Of a stretch of DNA of 64,000 nucleotides, positions 17,743-26,912 are shown one piece after another. Source of the DNA: Paraburkholderia podalyriae (GTDB lineage Bacteria > Pseudomonadota > Gammaproteobacteria > Burkholderiales > Burkholderiaceae); NCBI RefSeq assembly GCF_014397785.1, contig NZ_VZQQ01000006.1, forward strand, positions 186,001-250,000, written 5' to 3'. The stretch's first letter is position 1. Each line of letters opens with the position of its first letter. Below the pieces are notes generated by a model. That model had not been told where the DNA came from, searched no databases, and saw nothing but the letters and a program-made list of their open reading frames with translations. The position numbers and the translations under genes are program-made.

Positions 17743-17837
17743 GGCTCAAAACTGGGCGCGACGAGACGCGCGGTACATGTCGGATGACGGTCGAAAGGGT
17801 CTGGAAAGCGGTGGCTTCACTGTAACGCAAAAAATGA

Positions 17838-17874
17838 AAAAGGCGCTGAGGTGGAGATCACCTCAGCGCCTTTT
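17838..17874 (-). terminator. Intrinsic terminator of aspS
   Basis: A perfect 16-bp stem, AAAAGGCGCTGAGGTG at 17838-17853 with its complement at 17859-17874, encloses a 5-base loop. On the minus strand it runs into a T-rich stretch (TTTTTCATTTTTTG). It lies between aspS and nudB and probably ends the fmdB-DUF502-aspS transcript. Confidence 0.9.
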
Positions 17875-17941
17875 CGTTTCGCTTGTGTGGCTTTTTTGCG
17901 GCCGCCGGCCCGCTGGCCGGTCGCGCGAAGCGGCCGCGGTT

Positions 17942-19741
17942 TTATGCCTTCGGTTCCGGCGTACGCAGGCGGATGTGCAGCTCGCGCAGCTGACGCTCGT
18001 CGACTTCGCTCGGCGCCTGCGTGAGCAGATCCTGCGCGCGTTGCGTCTTCGGGAACGCGATCACGTCGCGGATCGAGTCGGCGCCGGCCATCATCGTGAC
18101 GATGCGGTCCAGACCGAACGCGATACCGCCGTGCGGCGGCGCGCCGTATTGCAGCGCGTCGAGCAGGAAGCCGAACTTCGCCTGCGCTTCTTCCGCGTTG
18201 ATCTTCAGCGCGCGGAACACTTTGCTCTGCACTTCCTCACGGTAGATACGCACCGAGCCGCCGCCGATTTCCCAGCCGTTCAGCACCATGTCGTAGGCCT
18301 TCGCGAGGCAGCGCGCCGGGTCCGTTTCGAGGTACTCGAGGTGCTCGTCCTTCGGGCTCGTAAACGGGTGATGCGCGGCGACGTAGCGGTTGTCTCCCTC
18401 GTCGTATTCGAACATCGGGAAGTCGACGACCCACAGCGGCTTCCAGCCGGACTCGACGAGACCGTTGGCCTTGCCGAACTCCGAATGACCGATCTTCAGA
18501 CGCAGCGCGCCGAGGCTGTCGTTGACGACCTTCGCGCGATCCGCCGCGAAGAAGATGATGTCGCCGTCTTGCGCGCCGGTGCGCTCGATGATCGCCTTCA
18601 GCGCTTCGTCGTGCAGGTTCTTGACGATCGGGCTTTGCAGACCGTCACGGCCCTTCGCCGCTTCATTGACCTTGATCCACGCGAGACCCTTCGCGCCGTA
18701 GATGCGCACGAACTCCGTGTAGCTGTCGATGTCGCCACGCGACAGCTCGCTGCCCTTCGGCACGCGCAGCGCCGCGACGCGGCCGTCCTTCGTGTTGGCC
18801 GGGGTGCTGAACACCTTGAAGTCGACGTCGCGCATCGCGTCGGTGAGCTCCGTGAATTCGAGCTTCACGCGCAGGTCCGGCTTGTCCGAACCGAAGCGGC
18901 GCATCGCTTCCGCGTATTCCATGACCGGGAATTTCTGGTCGAGCTCGACGCCGATCGTCGTCTTGAACACGTGACGGATCATCGCCTCGAACAGATCGCG
19001 GATTTCCTGTTCCGACAGGAACGAGGTTTCGCAGTCGATCTGCGTGAATTCCGGCTGACGGTCGGCGCGCAGGTCTTCGTCGCGGAAGCACTTGGTGATC
19101 TGGTAGTAACGGTCGAAGTTCGCGACCATCAGCAGCTGCTTGAACAGCTGCGGCGACTGCGGCAGCGCGAAGAACTGGCCCGGGTTCGTGCGCGACGGCA
19201 CGAGGTAGTCGCGCGCGCCTTCCGGCGTGCTCTTCGTGAGCATCGGCGTTTCGATGTCGATGAAGCCCTGCTCGTCGAGGTACTTGCGCACTTCGATCGC
19301 GACGCGGTAGCGCAGACGCAGGTTGTGCTGCATCTGCGGACGGCGCAGGTCGAGCACGCGATGCGTGAGGCGCGTGGTTTCCGACAGGTTGTCGTCGTCG
19401 AGCTGGAACGGCGGCGTGACCGACGCGTTCAGCACGATCAGCTCGTGGCACAGCACTTCGATCTTGCCGCTCTTCAGCGAGGCATTGGTCGTGCCTTCCG
19501 GACGGCCGCGCACGACGCCCTTGATCTGCACGCAGAACTCGTTGCGCACGCCTTCGGCGATCTTGAACATGTCAGCGCGATCCGGATCGCAGACGACCTG
19601 AACGAGCCCTTCGCGATCGCGCAGGTCGATGAAGATGACGCCGCCATGGTCGCGGCGGCGGCTGACCCAGCCGCACAGCGAGACGGATTGGCCCAGCAAT
19701 TCTTCGGTCACCAGACCGCAGTATTCAGATCTCATCGACAT
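17942..19741 (-). CDS. aspS: Aspartyl-tRNA synthetase
   Basis: A 599-residue class II aminoacyl-tRNA synthetase. The N-terminal OB-fold (about 15-105) has [21 protein letters not shown], the class II motif 2 reads [19 protein letters not shown] and motif 3 is [10 protein letters not shown]. The bacterial insertion (GAD) domain lies between motifs 2 and 3 (about 280-420). The length is that of full bacterial AspRS. Burkholderiales usually also use AspRS in non-discriminating form to make Asp-tRNA(Asn) for GatCAB; this cannot be decided here without residue comparison. The start MSMRSEYCG at 19741 has only a weak GAAAGA site; an ATG six bases inside is an alternative. It is downstream of DUF502 and fmdB genes. 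Confidence 0.97.
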   Translation of the reverse strand: MSMRSEYCGLVTEELLGQSVSLCGWVSRRRDHGGVIFIDLRDREGLVQVVCDPDRADMFKIAEGVRNEFCVQIKGVVRGRPEGTTNASLKSGKIEVLCHELIVLNASVTPPFQLDDDNLSETTRLTHRVLDLRRPQMQHNLRLRYRVAIEVRKYLDEQGFIDIETPMLTKSTPEGARDYLVPSRTNPGQFFALPQSPQLFKQLLMVANFDRYYQITKCFRDEDLRADRQPEFTQIDCETSFLSEQEIRDLFEAMIRHVFKTTIGVELDQKFPVMEYAEAMRRFGSDKPDLRVKLEFTELTDAMRDVDFKVFSTPANTKDGRVAALRVPKGSELSRGDIDSYTEFVRIYGAKGLAWIKVNEAAKGRDGLQSPIVKNLHDEALKAIIERTGAQDGDIIFFAADRAKVVNDSLGALRLKIGHSEFGKANGLVESGWKPLWVVDFPMFEYDEGDNRYVAAHHPFTSPKDEHLEYLETDPARCLAKAYDMVLNGWEIGGGSVRIYREEVQSKVFRALKINAEEAQAKFGFLLDALQYGAPPHGGIAFGLDRIVTMMAGADSIRDVIAFPKTQRAQDLLTQAPSEVDERQLRELHIRLRTPEPKA

Positions 19742-19816
19742 GATGTTTGTCTTTCGTTATGCATTGGTTGAACGGCGCGCCGCAGACGATCCTGCATGAA
19801 GCGTTGCGCGCCGGCA

Positions 19817-20473
19817 TTACAGCGGAGGCTCGACGGTGGTGCGGCGCACCGGCGCCGGCGGCGGCGCGGACGGCGCCACGACGCCCATCGAGACGATGTA
19901 CTTGAGCGCAGCGTCGACCGTCATGTCGAGCTCGATCACTTCACTCTTCGGCACCATCAGGAAGAAGCCGGACGTCGGGTTCGGCGTGGTCGGCACATAG
20001 ACGCTGACGTAGTCTTCCTTCAGGTGGTTGACCACGTCGCCGCCCGGAATGCCGGTCAGAAACGCGATCGTATAGGAACCACGGCGCGGGTACTCGATCA
20101 GCAGCGCCTTGCGGAATGCATTGCCGCTGCTCGACAGCAGTGTGTCGGACACCTGCTTGACGCTGGTGTAGACCGGGCCGACCACCGGAATGTGCGCGAC
20201 CAGCAGTTCCCACCACTTCACGAGCTTCTGCCCAATGAAGTTCTGCGTCAACAGCCCGACGACGAAGATGAACGCGAGCGTGAGCACCGCGCCGAGGCCG
20301 GGCAAACGATAGCCGATCGCGCGCTCCGGCTGCCATGAGCTCGGTAGCAGCAACAAGGTCTGGTCCATCGTGCCGATGATCAGGCCGAGCACCCACAGTG
20401 TGATGGCCAGAGGCACCAGCACCAGCAGGCCGGTCAGAAACACCGATTTGAGCGTGAATTTCTTCGTCGTCAT
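19817..20473 (-). CDS. DUF502 family inner-membrane protein
   Basis: A 218-residue membrane protein with two strong helices, FLTGLLVLVPLAITLWVLGLI (about 10-33) and AVLTLAFIFVVGLLTQNFIG (about 62-82). A conserved soluble part follows with IPVVGPVYTSVKQV, FRKALLIEYPRRGSYTIAFLTG and VYVPTTPNPTSGFFLMVP, the DUF502 signature. No biochemical function is known. The start MTTKKFTLK at 20473 matches relatives; an ATG at 20509 would add 12 residues. The C-terminus is rich in Pro and Ala. Its position between fmdB and aspS is typical of Burkholderiales. Confidence 0.9.
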   Translation of the reverse strand: MTTKKFTLKSVFLTGLLVLVPLAITLWVLGLIIGTMDQTLLLLPSSWQPERAIGYRLPGLGAVLTLAFIFVVGLLTQNFIGQKLVKWWELLVAHIPVVGPVYTSVKQVSDTLLSSSGNAFRKALLIEYPRRGSYTIAFLTGIPGGDVVNHLKEDYVSVYVPTTPNPTSGFFLMVPKSEVIELDMTVDAALKYIVSMGVVAPSAPPPAPVRRTTVEPPL

Positions 20474-20548
20474 GTGTACCGCCAGAAAGCTGCGCGGGCC
20501 GAAGCCCATGCGCGGTAGATACGCCGCCCGCGCGGGGCGGCAGTCCCA

Positions 20549-20881
20549 CTAGGCGCTGCCGGAACCGCTCGGGCTCGCAGCGGCGGGCGCAGCGGCAGGG
20601 GCTGCGGGAGCGGCCGGGGCAGCCGATGTAGCCGGGGCAGCGGCTGCGGCCGGCTCGGACTTCGCTTCCGACGCTTCAGAGGCGGCCGGCGTGCTCTTGC
20701 CGCCGCGGAAATCGGTCACGTACCAGCCGGAGCCTTTCAACTGGAAGCCGGCGGCGGTGAGTTGTTTGCTAAAAGTGTCTTTTCCGCACTCGGGACACTG
20801 CGTTAACTGGGGGTCGCTCATCTTCTGGAGCACGTCCTTCCCGAAACCGCATGACCCGCATCGATAAGCGTAGATCGGCAT
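20549..20881 (-). CDS. FmdB family zinc-ribbon protein
   Basis: A 110-residue protein with an N-terminal zinc ribbon: MPIYAYRCGSCGFGKDVLQKM, then QCPECGKDTFSKQLTAAGFQLKG. The four cysteines (residues 8, 11, 29 and 32) form the metal site. The FmdB family is named for a regulator of formamide degradation, but most members have no known role. From about residue 65 the chain is a low-complexity Ala-Pro-Ser tail. AGTAGGAAAC precedes the ATG. It is the first gene of the run fmdB-DUF502-aspS and has a good promoter upstream. Confidence 0.88.
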   Translation of the reverse strand: MPIYAYRCGSCGFGKDVLQKMSDPQLTQCPECGKDTFSKQLTAAGFQLKGSGWYVTDFRGGKSTPAASEASEAKSEPAAAAAPATSAAPAAPAAPAAAPAAASPSGSGSA

Positions 20882-20938
20882 GATCGTTTCCTACTCCAAA
20901 TCCCTACTGAAATCTTGTAAACGCTTGCAAAGCCTCGA

Positions 20939-20980
20939 ATTATAGCCGCAAACGATGTCCGTTCCCCGCATTTCGGGGAA
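20939..20980 (-). promoter_or_regulatory. Promoter of the fmdB-DUF502-aspS run with overlapping palindrome
   Basis: On the minus strand a perfect -10 hexamer TATAAT lies at 20944-20939, about 58 bases before the fmdB start. No clear TTGACA is present. Where the -35 should be there is a 7-bp inverted repeat, TTCCCCG at 20962-20968 and CGGGGAA at 20974-20980. It could be an operator that replaces a -35 element, or a hairpin ending the upstream methyltransferase transcript. Confidence 0.55.
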
Positions 20981-21062
20981 GCCGACGCGTGCCGCGCCCA
21001 CCAGCGCGGCAGATGGGGGCGACCCGCGGACCTCTCAAGCGCGGCGCGCGTCGCGCGTGGCG

Positions 21063-21686
21063 TTATCCGCGACGCCGCCAGGTAAGCCAGCGCTCGCGTC
21101 CGGCGAAGACGGCGATCGAGTCGTCGACCGCCTCATCTTCGATCAGCTCGAAGTGTGGCGTGAGCAGCGCGTCGAGCTCGCCGCGTTCGACGCCGAACGG
21201 CGGCCCTTTCGGCGTCGCGCCGATGAAAAACAAGCCCGCGAGCAACGCGCCGGCCGGCAGCAACGCGGCCATGCGCTGCGCGTAGTCCGCGTGGCGCGCC
21301 GGCGGCAGCGCGCAGAAGAACGCGCGCTCATAGATCCACGCCGGTGCGAACGGCGGTATATAGGTGAAAAAATCCGCCTGCTCGACGAGCGATGCATGCT
21401 GTGCGCCGAGTTGCTCGCGCGCCGCCGCGACGGCGGCCGGCGAGAAATCGATCGCGCGCACCGGGTTGCCCTGACGCGCAAGCCATACCGCTTCATACGC
21501 GCTGCCGCACCCTGGAATCAGCACGGCGGCGTGGCGGTGCCGTTCGGCGAACGCGCGAAACGCGGACGGCACGCCCGCCTGATCCCACGGTGTGAAATGA
21601 CGCTCGAAGCGTTCGTCCCAGAACTCGGGCGAGTTGGGATCGCGGGTCGCGAAATCGGGCCCGGAGGGTTGGGTCGGATCGCTCAT
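21063..21686 (-). CDS. TPMT-like SAM-dependent methyltransferase
   Basis: A 207-residue class I methyltransferase of the thiopurine/thiol methyltransferase family. FWDERFERHFTPWDQ near residue 22 is the family's N-terminal signature; VLIPGCGSAYEAVWLARQG (about 55-73) is the SAM-binding motif I and AIDFSPAAVAAAR follows. A ribose-binding acidic residue and the FFCALPP segment are in place. Natural substrates of bacterial TPMT-like enzymes include halides, thiols, tellurite and selenium species. It starts six bases after ubiB ends, so it is probably co-transcribed with the ubiquinone genes; that does not prove a role in that pathway. Confidence 0.82.
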   Translation of the reverse strand: MSDPTQPSGPDFATRDPNSPEFWDERFERHFTPWDQAGVPSAFRAFAERHRHAAVLIPGCGSAYEAVWLARQGNPVRAIDFSPAAVAAAREQLGAQHASLVEQADFFTYIPPFAPAWIYERAFFCALPPARHADYAQRMAALLPAGALLAGLFFIGATPKGPPFGVERGELDALLTPHFELIEDEAVDDSIAVFAGRERWLTWRRRG

Positions 21687-21692
21687 CGGGTT

Positions 21693-23270
21693 CTATCCAC
21701 CATAAGCCAGTACCAGGAACGCGCGCGCCAGCATCGCGCCGACGCCGACCGCCACGCCGAACAGCAGCAGGCCTTGCAGCAGACGGTTAGTGCGCTTCTG
21801 CTCGAGCAGGATCTGGCGGATCACGTCGTCGTTCGCGCCGCCCACCGGATGGTGACGTTCGGCCAGCAAGTTATGAACGAGGCGGGGCAACTGCGGCAGC
21901 GTCTTGCTCCACTGCGGCGCCTCGATCTTCAGACGCTCGTACCAGCCGCGAACGCCAATCTGCTCGTTCATCCAGCGCTCGAGGTAAGGCTTCGCGGTCT
22001 TCCACAGATCAAGTTCGGGATCGAGCGAGCGGCCGAGGCCTTCCACGTTCAGCATCGTCTTTTGCAGCAACACGAGCTGCGGCTGAATCTCGACGTTGAA
22101 GCGCCGCGATGTCGAGAACAGGCGCATCAGCACCTGGCCGAGAGAAATGTCCTTCAGCGCGCGATCGAAGTACGGTTCGCAGACCGCGCGGATCGCGCTT
22201 TCGAGTTCTTCGACACGCGTGCTCGGCGGCACCCAGCCGGACTCCAGATGCAGCGTCGCGACGCGATGGTAGTCGCGCTTGAAAAACGCGAGGAAGTTCT
22301 GCGCGAGGTAGTTTTTGTCGAAGTCCGACAGCGCGCCGATTATGCCGAAGTCGAGCGCGATATAGCGGCCGAAGTGCGCGGGATCGAGGCTCACCTGGAT
22401 GTTGCCGGGATGCATGTCGGCATGGAAAAAGCCGTCGCGGAACACCTGCGTGAAGAAGATCTCGACGCCCTCGCGCGCGAGCTTCGGAATATCGACGCCC
22501 GCCGCGCGCAACGTATCGACCTGGCTGATCGGCACGCCGACCATGCGCTCCATCACGAGCACCGTGGGCGTGCAGAACTCCCAGTACATCTCGGGCACGA
22601 GCAGCAGGTCGAGCCCCTGGAAGTTGCGCCGCAACTGGCTGCCGTTGGCGGCCTCGCGCATCAGATCGAGCTCGTCGTGCAGGTATTTGTCGAATTCGGC
22701 GACCACCTCGCGCGGCTTCAGGCGCTTGCCGTCGGCCCACAGACGCTCGGCCCACACAGCGATGTCACGCAACAGCGCGAGGTCGGATTCGATCACCGGC
22801 AGCATGTTCGGGCGCAGCACCTTGACGGCGACCGCCTTGCCCGCATGCTGGCCGGCCTTCACCTTCGCGAAATGCACCTGCGCGATCGATGCGCTCGCGA
22901 CCGGCACCCGCTCGAAATCGTCGAACAGCACGTCGACCGGCGCGCCGAGCGACTTCTCGACGAGCGCGATCGCGACCGCCGAATCGAACGGCGGCACCTG
23001 GTCCTGCAGCTTGGCGAGTTCATTGGCGATATCGACCGGCAGAAGATCGCGACGCGTCGACAGCACCTGGCCGAACTTGACGAAGATTGGCCCGAGGCTT
23101 TCGAGCGCGAGCCGCAGACGCACGCCCGGCGGCGCATCGAACTTACGGCCGAGCGTCGTGATACGCAGCAGCAGACGCACGCGCCGGTCGTTGATGCGGC
23201 TCAACATCATTTCGTCGAGGCCGAAGCGGATGACCGTAAAAAATATCTTGAGGAAACGCAGAAAACGCAT
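21693..23270 (-). CDS. ubiB: UbiB ubiquinone biosynthesis accessory ATPase
   Basis: A 525-residue atypical kinase-like protein. The diagnostic KxGQ motif is in [18 protein letters not shown] (about 55-75), the Ala-rich loop is [13 protein letters not shown] and the metal-binding region reads [12 protein letters not shown]. Two C-terminal hydrophobic segments ([25 protein letters not shown]) anchor it in the membrane. UbiB is an ATPase that assists extraction or presentation of ubiquinone precursors to the Ubi complex. It lies 15 bases after ubiJ and 6 bases before the TPMT-like gene, so the three genes probably form one transcript. Confidence 0.95.
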   Translation of the reverse strand: MRFLRFLKIFFTVIRFGLDEMMLSRINDRRVRLLLRITTLGRKFDAPPGVRLRLALESLGPIFVKFGQVLSTRRDLLPVDIANELAKLQDQVPPFDSAVAIALVEKSLGAPVDVLFDDFERVPVASASIAQVHFAKVKAGQHAGKAVAVKVLRPNMLPVIESDLALLRDIAVWAERLWADGKRLKPREVVAEFDKYLHDELDLMREAANGSQLRRNFQGLDLLLVPEMYWEFCTPTVLVMERMVGVPISQVDTLRAAGVDIPKLAREGVEIFFTQVFRDGFFHADMHPGNIQVSLDPAHFGRYIALDFGIIGALSDFDKNYLAQNFLAFFKRDYHRVATLHLESGWVPPSTRVEELESAIRAVCEPYFDRALKDISLGQVLMRLFSTSRRFNVEIQPQLVLLQKTMLNVEGLGRSLDPELDLWKTAKPYLERWMNEQIGVRGWYERLKIEAPQWSKTLPQLPRLVHNLLAERHHPVGGANDDVIRQILLEQKRTNRLLQGLLLFGVAVGVGAMLARAFLVLAYGG

Positions 23271-23285
23271 GGCTGTGCCCGGTGA

Positions 23286-23930
23286 CTAGCGCGTGCCGCG
23301 CGACGTGGCGGCGCCGCCCGGCGCTTGCGCGCCGCGGGCTTCGACCTTCTGTTCGAGACGCTCGATCCGCTTCTCGACGCGCGCGAGCGAATCGCGTGCG
23401 CGCGCCAGCTCGAGGTTGAAGTCCGAGAGCGCGGTGCGGCGTACCAGCTGTGGATTTTCGTCGAGCAGATACTCGGCGGCGGTGTCGAGCAGGTTGCGGC
23501 CGGTGCGCTGCACCTGCTCGCCGACCGAGCGCACGAGCGACGTGATGCGCCACGCGGGCCCATCACCGATCAACTTCGCGAGATCTTCCTCCGGCTCCCA
23601 GCGCAGATGCTCGGCGAGCTTCGCGATCACGGTCGCGAACTCGGCGTCGCCCTCGATCTTCACGTGCTTCATCACCGCGGCCTGGCCACCTTGCAGGAAC
23701 GCCGGCAGTGCGTCGGACGGCACCGAGATCGTCACGTCGAACTGATGCGCATCGGCTTCGTCGAGCGTGCCGAGGTAACCGTCGGGCTGCACGAGCAGCG
23801 CGAGGACAACCGGTGGACATGACAGGTGAGCGGTCTTGCCCGCGTACGGGGCGAGGCGCTCGCGGGCCCACGATTCGCGGGCGAGCAGATGATTGACAGC
23901 AGCAGCGAAGGGCTTGGCGGCGAGGGTCAT
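23286..23930 (-). CDS. ubiJ: UbiJ accessory factor (SCP2 domain)
   Basis: A 214-residue protein with an N-terminal SCP2 lipid-binding domain (about 10-115; FDVTISVPSDALPAFLQGG, KIEGDAEFATVIAKL) and a C-terminal helical segment with heptads (ARDSLARVEKRIERLEQKVE) that should form a coiled coil. This is the layout of UbiJ, which together with UbiK scaffolds the soluble Ubi complex. ATG at 23930 is chosen; a TTG at 23942 would add four residues. Neither has a good ribosome site, because a terminator hairpin ends only a few bases upstream. It is followed by ubiB. Confidence 0.88.
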   Translation of the reverse strand: MTLAAKPFAAAVNHLLARESWARERLAPYAGKTAHLSCPPVVLALLVQPDGYLGTLDEADAHQFDVTISVPSDALPAFLQGGQAAVMKHVKIEGDAEFATVIAKLAEHLRWEPEEDLAKLIGDGPAWRITSLVRSVGEQVQRTGRNLLDTAAEYLLDENPQLVRRTALSDFNLELARARDSLARVEKRIERLEQKVEARGAQAPGGAATSRGTR

Positions 23931-23941
23931 CGAAAGTGGCA

Positions 23942-23978
23942 AGAAAAAACCCGCGCGAGCGAGGTGCTTGCGCGGGTT
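23942..23978 (-). terminator. Intrinsic terminator immediately before ubiJ
   Basis: AACCCGCGC at 23948-23956 pairs with GCGCGGGTT at 23970-23978. On the minus strand the stem is followed by a run of six T reaching to within about 14 bases of the ubiJ ATG. It ends the ubiE/Tim44 transcript or acts as an attenuator for ubiJ-ubiB. Confidence 0.85.
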
Positions 23979-24104
23979 CCCATTGTAGCGTCCGTTCGCT
24001 TCGCGGCCTGCTATGCCGAACGGCCTAAGCCATGCGCGAGGCCAGGAATCGCCGTGCCGCGGCCAGCGTTTTGCGAGGCAAACGCGACTCGATGCTTCGG
24101 CATG

Positions 24105-25103
24105 TCAGTGTTGCTCGACCTGCTGGATGCCGGCAAGCAGCCAGCCTTCGCCAGCGCGGTTCGCCTTCGACAGGTTCCATACCTCGACGAACGGCTCGGC
24201 CGCCGCGCCCGGCTCCTCGCGGATCAAACCGGAGAAGCGCACGCTCGCGAAGGACTCGTTCGCGCGCTCCTCGACGCCGAGGAGCTCGGCGTTCAGTTGC
24301 ACGACATCGGTCCGGTTCGGCTGCGTGCCGCGCGACGCGAGATCGACGCGCACCTCGGCGAACATTTCCGGCGTCGTGAATTCGCGGATGTCCTCGACGT
24401 TGCCGACGTCCCACGCGGCCTGCAGGCGCACGAAGTACACCTTCGCGTTACGCAGGAACGCTTCCGAATCGAAGCCGGCCGGCACCGACGGCGTCGCGCC
24501 GACGGACGGCGTGGTCAACGGATTGCCTTGCGGCTCGAGATACGCGCCGGTGGGCGGCGCGGTGTACTGCGGCTCCTGCATATACCCGGTGCTGTTGGCG
24601 TTCAGCGACGGCGCCGTGCCCGCGTAGGCCGGCTGCGCCGCATTGCGTTTGCGGGCGATGAAGCGGCGGATGAGCCAGATCGCGACCATCGCGATCAACG
24701 CGATCACGATCACATTGGCGAACATGCCGGCGAATGCCTCGCCGAGCCCGAAATGCGACAGCAACGCGGCGATGCCAAGGCCGGCCGCAATACCGGCGAT
24801 CGGCCCGAGCCAGCGATTACGGTTCGGCGCGGCGGGCGGTGTGGGCGTAGTCGCGGGCGCCGGTTGCGCGCGCTGCTGCGTGGCCTGATTGTTCTGCGCC
24901 GGCTGGGTTGGCGGGGTCGTCTGGCGCTGCTGCAGACTATTCGATTGACGGCCGAAGCTGCGACCGCCGCCCATGCGGCGCGCTTCGGCGTCGAGGGAGG
25001 CAAGGGTGCCGGCCATGAGCAGACCGACCATCGCGATCAGTCCGATTCTTCTCGCCAGCGCCCCCCTTACCTTACGAGTAGATAACACAATCGAATCGGG
25101 CAT
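24105..25103 (-). CDS. Tim44-like domain protein
   Basis: A 332-residue exported or membrane-anchored protein. It has a signal-like N-terminus (IGLIAMVGLLMAGTLASLDAEA, about 20-41), a low-complexity Gln/Pro/Ala linker, a Gly/Ala-rich helix pair with IAGIAAGLGIAALL and VIVIALIAMVAIWLI (about 97-145), and a C-terminal Tim44/MRPL45-type fold (about 190-332) containing FLRNAKVYFVRLQAAWD and EFTTPEMFAEV. Bacterial Tim44-like proteins are poorly characterised; lipid or membrane-protein binding is suggested by the fold. AAAGGAAA lies 8 bases before the ATG at 25103. It sits between ubiE and ubiJ, where E. coli has nothing. Confidence 0.85.
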   Translation of the reverse strand: MPDSIVLSTRKVRGALARRIGLIAMVGLLMAGTLASLDAEARRMGGGRSFGRQSNSLQQRQTTPPTQPAQNNQATQQRAQPAPATTPTPPAAPNRNRWLGPIAGIAAGLGIAALLSHFGLGEAFAGMFANVIVIALIAMVAIWLIRRFIARKRNAAQPAYAGTAPSLNANSTGYMQEPQYTAPPTGAYLEPQGNPLTTPSVGATPSVPAGFDSEAFLRNAKVYFVRLQAAWDVGNVEDIREFTTPEMFAEVRVDLASRGTQPNRTDVVQLNAELLGVEERANESFASVRFSGLIREEPGAAAEPFVEVWNLSKANRAGEGWLLAGIQQVEQH

Positions 25104-25140
25104 TTCGCACTTTCCTTTAAAAAACGATGGGTTAGGAAAC

Positions 25141-25872
25141 CTAGTATTTGGTCCCCACATGTAAAGCTACCACGCCAGCTGACAAATTGTAATATTTGAC
25201 GCCGTCGAGACCAGCTTGTTCCATCATCGTTTTTAGGGTTTCCTGGTCCGGATGCATGCGGATCGACTCCGCCAGATACTGGTAGCTTTCCGCGTCCTTG
25301 GCGAAGCGCTCGCCGAGCCACGGCAGCACCTTGAACGAATACAGATCGTAGACCTTCTTCAGCGGATCCCAAACCTTCGAGAATTCCAGCACGAGCAGCC
25401 GCCCGGCCGGCTTCAGCACACGACGCATTTCGGCGAGCGCGATGTCTTTATGCGTCATGTTGCGCAGCCCGAAAGCCACGGTCACGACGTCGAAGTAGTT
25501 GTCCGGAAACGGGATTTTCTCGGCATCGCAGAGCAGCGTCGGGGTAATGATGCCCTTGTCGAGCAGCCGGTCGCGGCCCACGCGCAGCATCGATTCATTG
25601 ATGTCGGTATGCCAGACCTCGCCCGTCTCGCCCGCCTGTTTCGCGAACACTTTCGACAGGTCGCCGGTGCCGCCCGCGAGGTCGAGCACCTTGTAGCCCG
25701 GCCGCACGTTCGCCTGGGCGATCGTGAACACCTTCCACGCCCGGTGCAATCCGCCCGACATCAGGTCGTTCATCAAGTCGTAGTTGGCGGCCACCGAGTG
25801 GAACACCCCCGCCACTTTCTGCGCCTTGTCCTGTTCGTCGACCGATTGAAAGCCGAAGTGGGTTTTGCTCAT
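25141..25872 (-). CDS. ubiE: UbiE ubiquinone/menaquinone C-methyltransferase
   Basis: A 243-residue SAM-dependent methyltransferase. The UbiE/COQ5 signatures are [36 protein letters not shown] (motif I, about 65-79), the central [16 protein letters not shown] and a C-terminal [23 protein letters not shown]. The enzyme methylates C2 of the benzoquinol ring in ubiquinone synthesis and the naphthoquinol in menaquinone synthesis. AAAGGACGAGCGCG precedes the ATG. The Tim44-like gene begins 37 bases downstream, so these two genes should share a transcript that ends at the hairpin before ubiJ. Confidence 0.96.
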   Translation of the reverse strand: MSKTHFGFQSVDEQDKAQKVAGVFHSVAANYDLMNDLMSGGLHRAWKVFTIAQANVRPGYKVLDLAGGTGDLSKVFAKQAGETGEVWHTDINESMLRVGRDRLLDKGIITPTLLCDAEKIPFPDNYFDVVTVAFGLRNMTHKDIALAEMRRVLKPAGRLLVLEFSKVWDPLKKVYDLYSFKVLPWLGERFAKDAESYQYLAESIRMHPDQETLKTMMEQAGLDGVKYYNLSAGVVALHVGTKY

Positions 25873-25905
25873 CGCGCTCGTCCTTTCGCGTGTTCTTGAA
25901 TGTTG

Positions 25906-25921
25906 CGCCGCTCGAGCGGCG
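25906..25921. promoter_or_regulatory. 16-bp perfect palindrome in the ubiE leader
   Basis: CGCCGCTCGAGCGGCG is perfectly self-complementary and lies 34 bases before the ubiE ATG, between the DUF971 gene and ubiE. It could be a terminator stem without a T tract, or a protein site. Confidence 0.5.
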
Positions 25922-25938
25922 TTCGGGGGCGAATCGTA

Positions 25939-26352
25939 TCAGTGACAGTGCCCGTGCGCAGCAGCGGCAGGTACCATCGGCGTATCGCGGTCGATGCCGG
26001 CCGCTGCCAGTTTGGCGAGATACGCGCGCCAGAGTTCATCCTGACGCACTGCCATGTCGTACAGCAGGTCCCACGAGTAGATGCCGGTGGCGTGTCCGTC
26101 GGAGAAGGTCGGCTGCAGCGCGTAATTGCCGACGCCTTCGATCATCGTGATCGTCACGTCGCGCTTGCCGGTCTGCAGCGTTTCCTGGCCGGGCCCGTGG
26201 CCCTGCACTTCCGCCGACGGCGAATACACGCGCAGCAGCTCGAACGGCAGCCGATACGCTTCGCCGTTCGCGTACTGCAGTTCGAGCACGCGTGACTTCG
26301 AATGCACGACCACGCCGGTCGGCACCGGCGTCTCGGGAGTCAATCCGCTCAT
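25939..26352 (-). CDS. DUF971 (gamma-butyrobetaine hydroxylase N-terminal-like) protein
   Basis: A 137-residue protein consisting of one DUF971 domain: VHSKSRVLELQYANGEAYRLPFE followed by LRVYSPSAEVQGHG and a C-terminal YALQPTFSDGHATGIYSWDLL. The same fold is the N-terminal domain of gamma-butyrobetaine hydroxylase. In bacteria it often occurs beside Mrp/ApbC or ubiE-type genes, and a role in iron-sulfur or quinone metabolism has been proposed but not shown. The last residues HGHCH could bind a metal. It is immediately upstream of ubiE on the same strand. Confidence 0.88.
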   Translation of the reverse strand: MSGLTPETPVPTGVVVHSKSRVLELQYANGEAYRLPFELLRVYSPSAEVQGHGPGQETLQTGKRDVTITMIEGVGNYALQPTFSDGHATGIYSWDLLYDMAVRQDELWRAYLAKLAAAGIDRDTPMVPAAAAHGHCH

Positions 26353-26450
26353 GTTGGCCTCATCAGATAACGGCGGGTGATAACGGCGGGTCGGCCGCCC
26401 CACACGCCGACGGGAGCCCGGCGGTGCGCGGCGACGGATTTCAGCGACGC

Positions 26451-26879
26451 TCAGCGCAGCGCCTGTTCGATTTCCTGCCGTACGGCTTCGCGCAGCAGCG
26501 TGGCTTGCGCACGGCGCGACGACAGCATCGCCTCGGACACCGTGCGCTGGCGCGGCGCCCAGATCGGCAGTGGGAAATGGGCGTCGTTCGAAAAACGCGG
26601 AATCACGTGCCAGTGCACGTGCGGCACCTGGTTGCCGAGGCTCGCGAGGTTGATCTTCGCGGGCTGCATCACGCGTCGCTGCGCACGCTCGACCGCGTAC
26701 ACGGCCTTCATCACGTGATCGCGCTCGTCGACCGAAAGATCCGAAAACTCGGCGACGTGGGCATTCCAGATGACCCGGCAAAAGCCCGGGTAGTCGTGTT
26801 CGTCGGCGAGGACGACGCGCAACGAGTCGTCCTGCCACAGCACATCGCCGCCGTCTTCACGGCAAAAAACGCAGTCCAT
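26451..26879 (-). CDS. HIT family nucleotide hydrolase
   Basis: A 142-residue histidine-triad protein. The N-terminal MDCVFC is a typical HIT start with a cysteine pair, and the catalytic triad is HVHWHVIPRF. INLASLGNQVPHVHWH gives the alpha-phosphate-binding loop. HIT enzymes split nucleoside phosphoramidates or dinucleoside polyphosphates; the exact substrate is unknown. GAGG lies six bases before the ATG at 26879; the frame extends five residues further upstream without a better site. It lies 33 bases after the large oxidoreductase gene and before the DUF971 gene on the same strand, so co-transcription is likely. Confidence 0.9.
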   Translation of the reverse strand: MDCVFCREDGGDVLWQDDSLRVVLADEHDYPGFCRVIWNAHVAEFSDLSVDERDHVMKAVYAVERAQRRVMQPAKINLASLGNQVPHVHWHVIPRFSNDAHFPLPIWAPRQRTVSEAMLSSRRAQATLLREAVRQEIEQALR

Positions 26880-26912
26880 CGTCGTCCTCGGCAAAAATCG
26901 TTGGTCGTGCCA

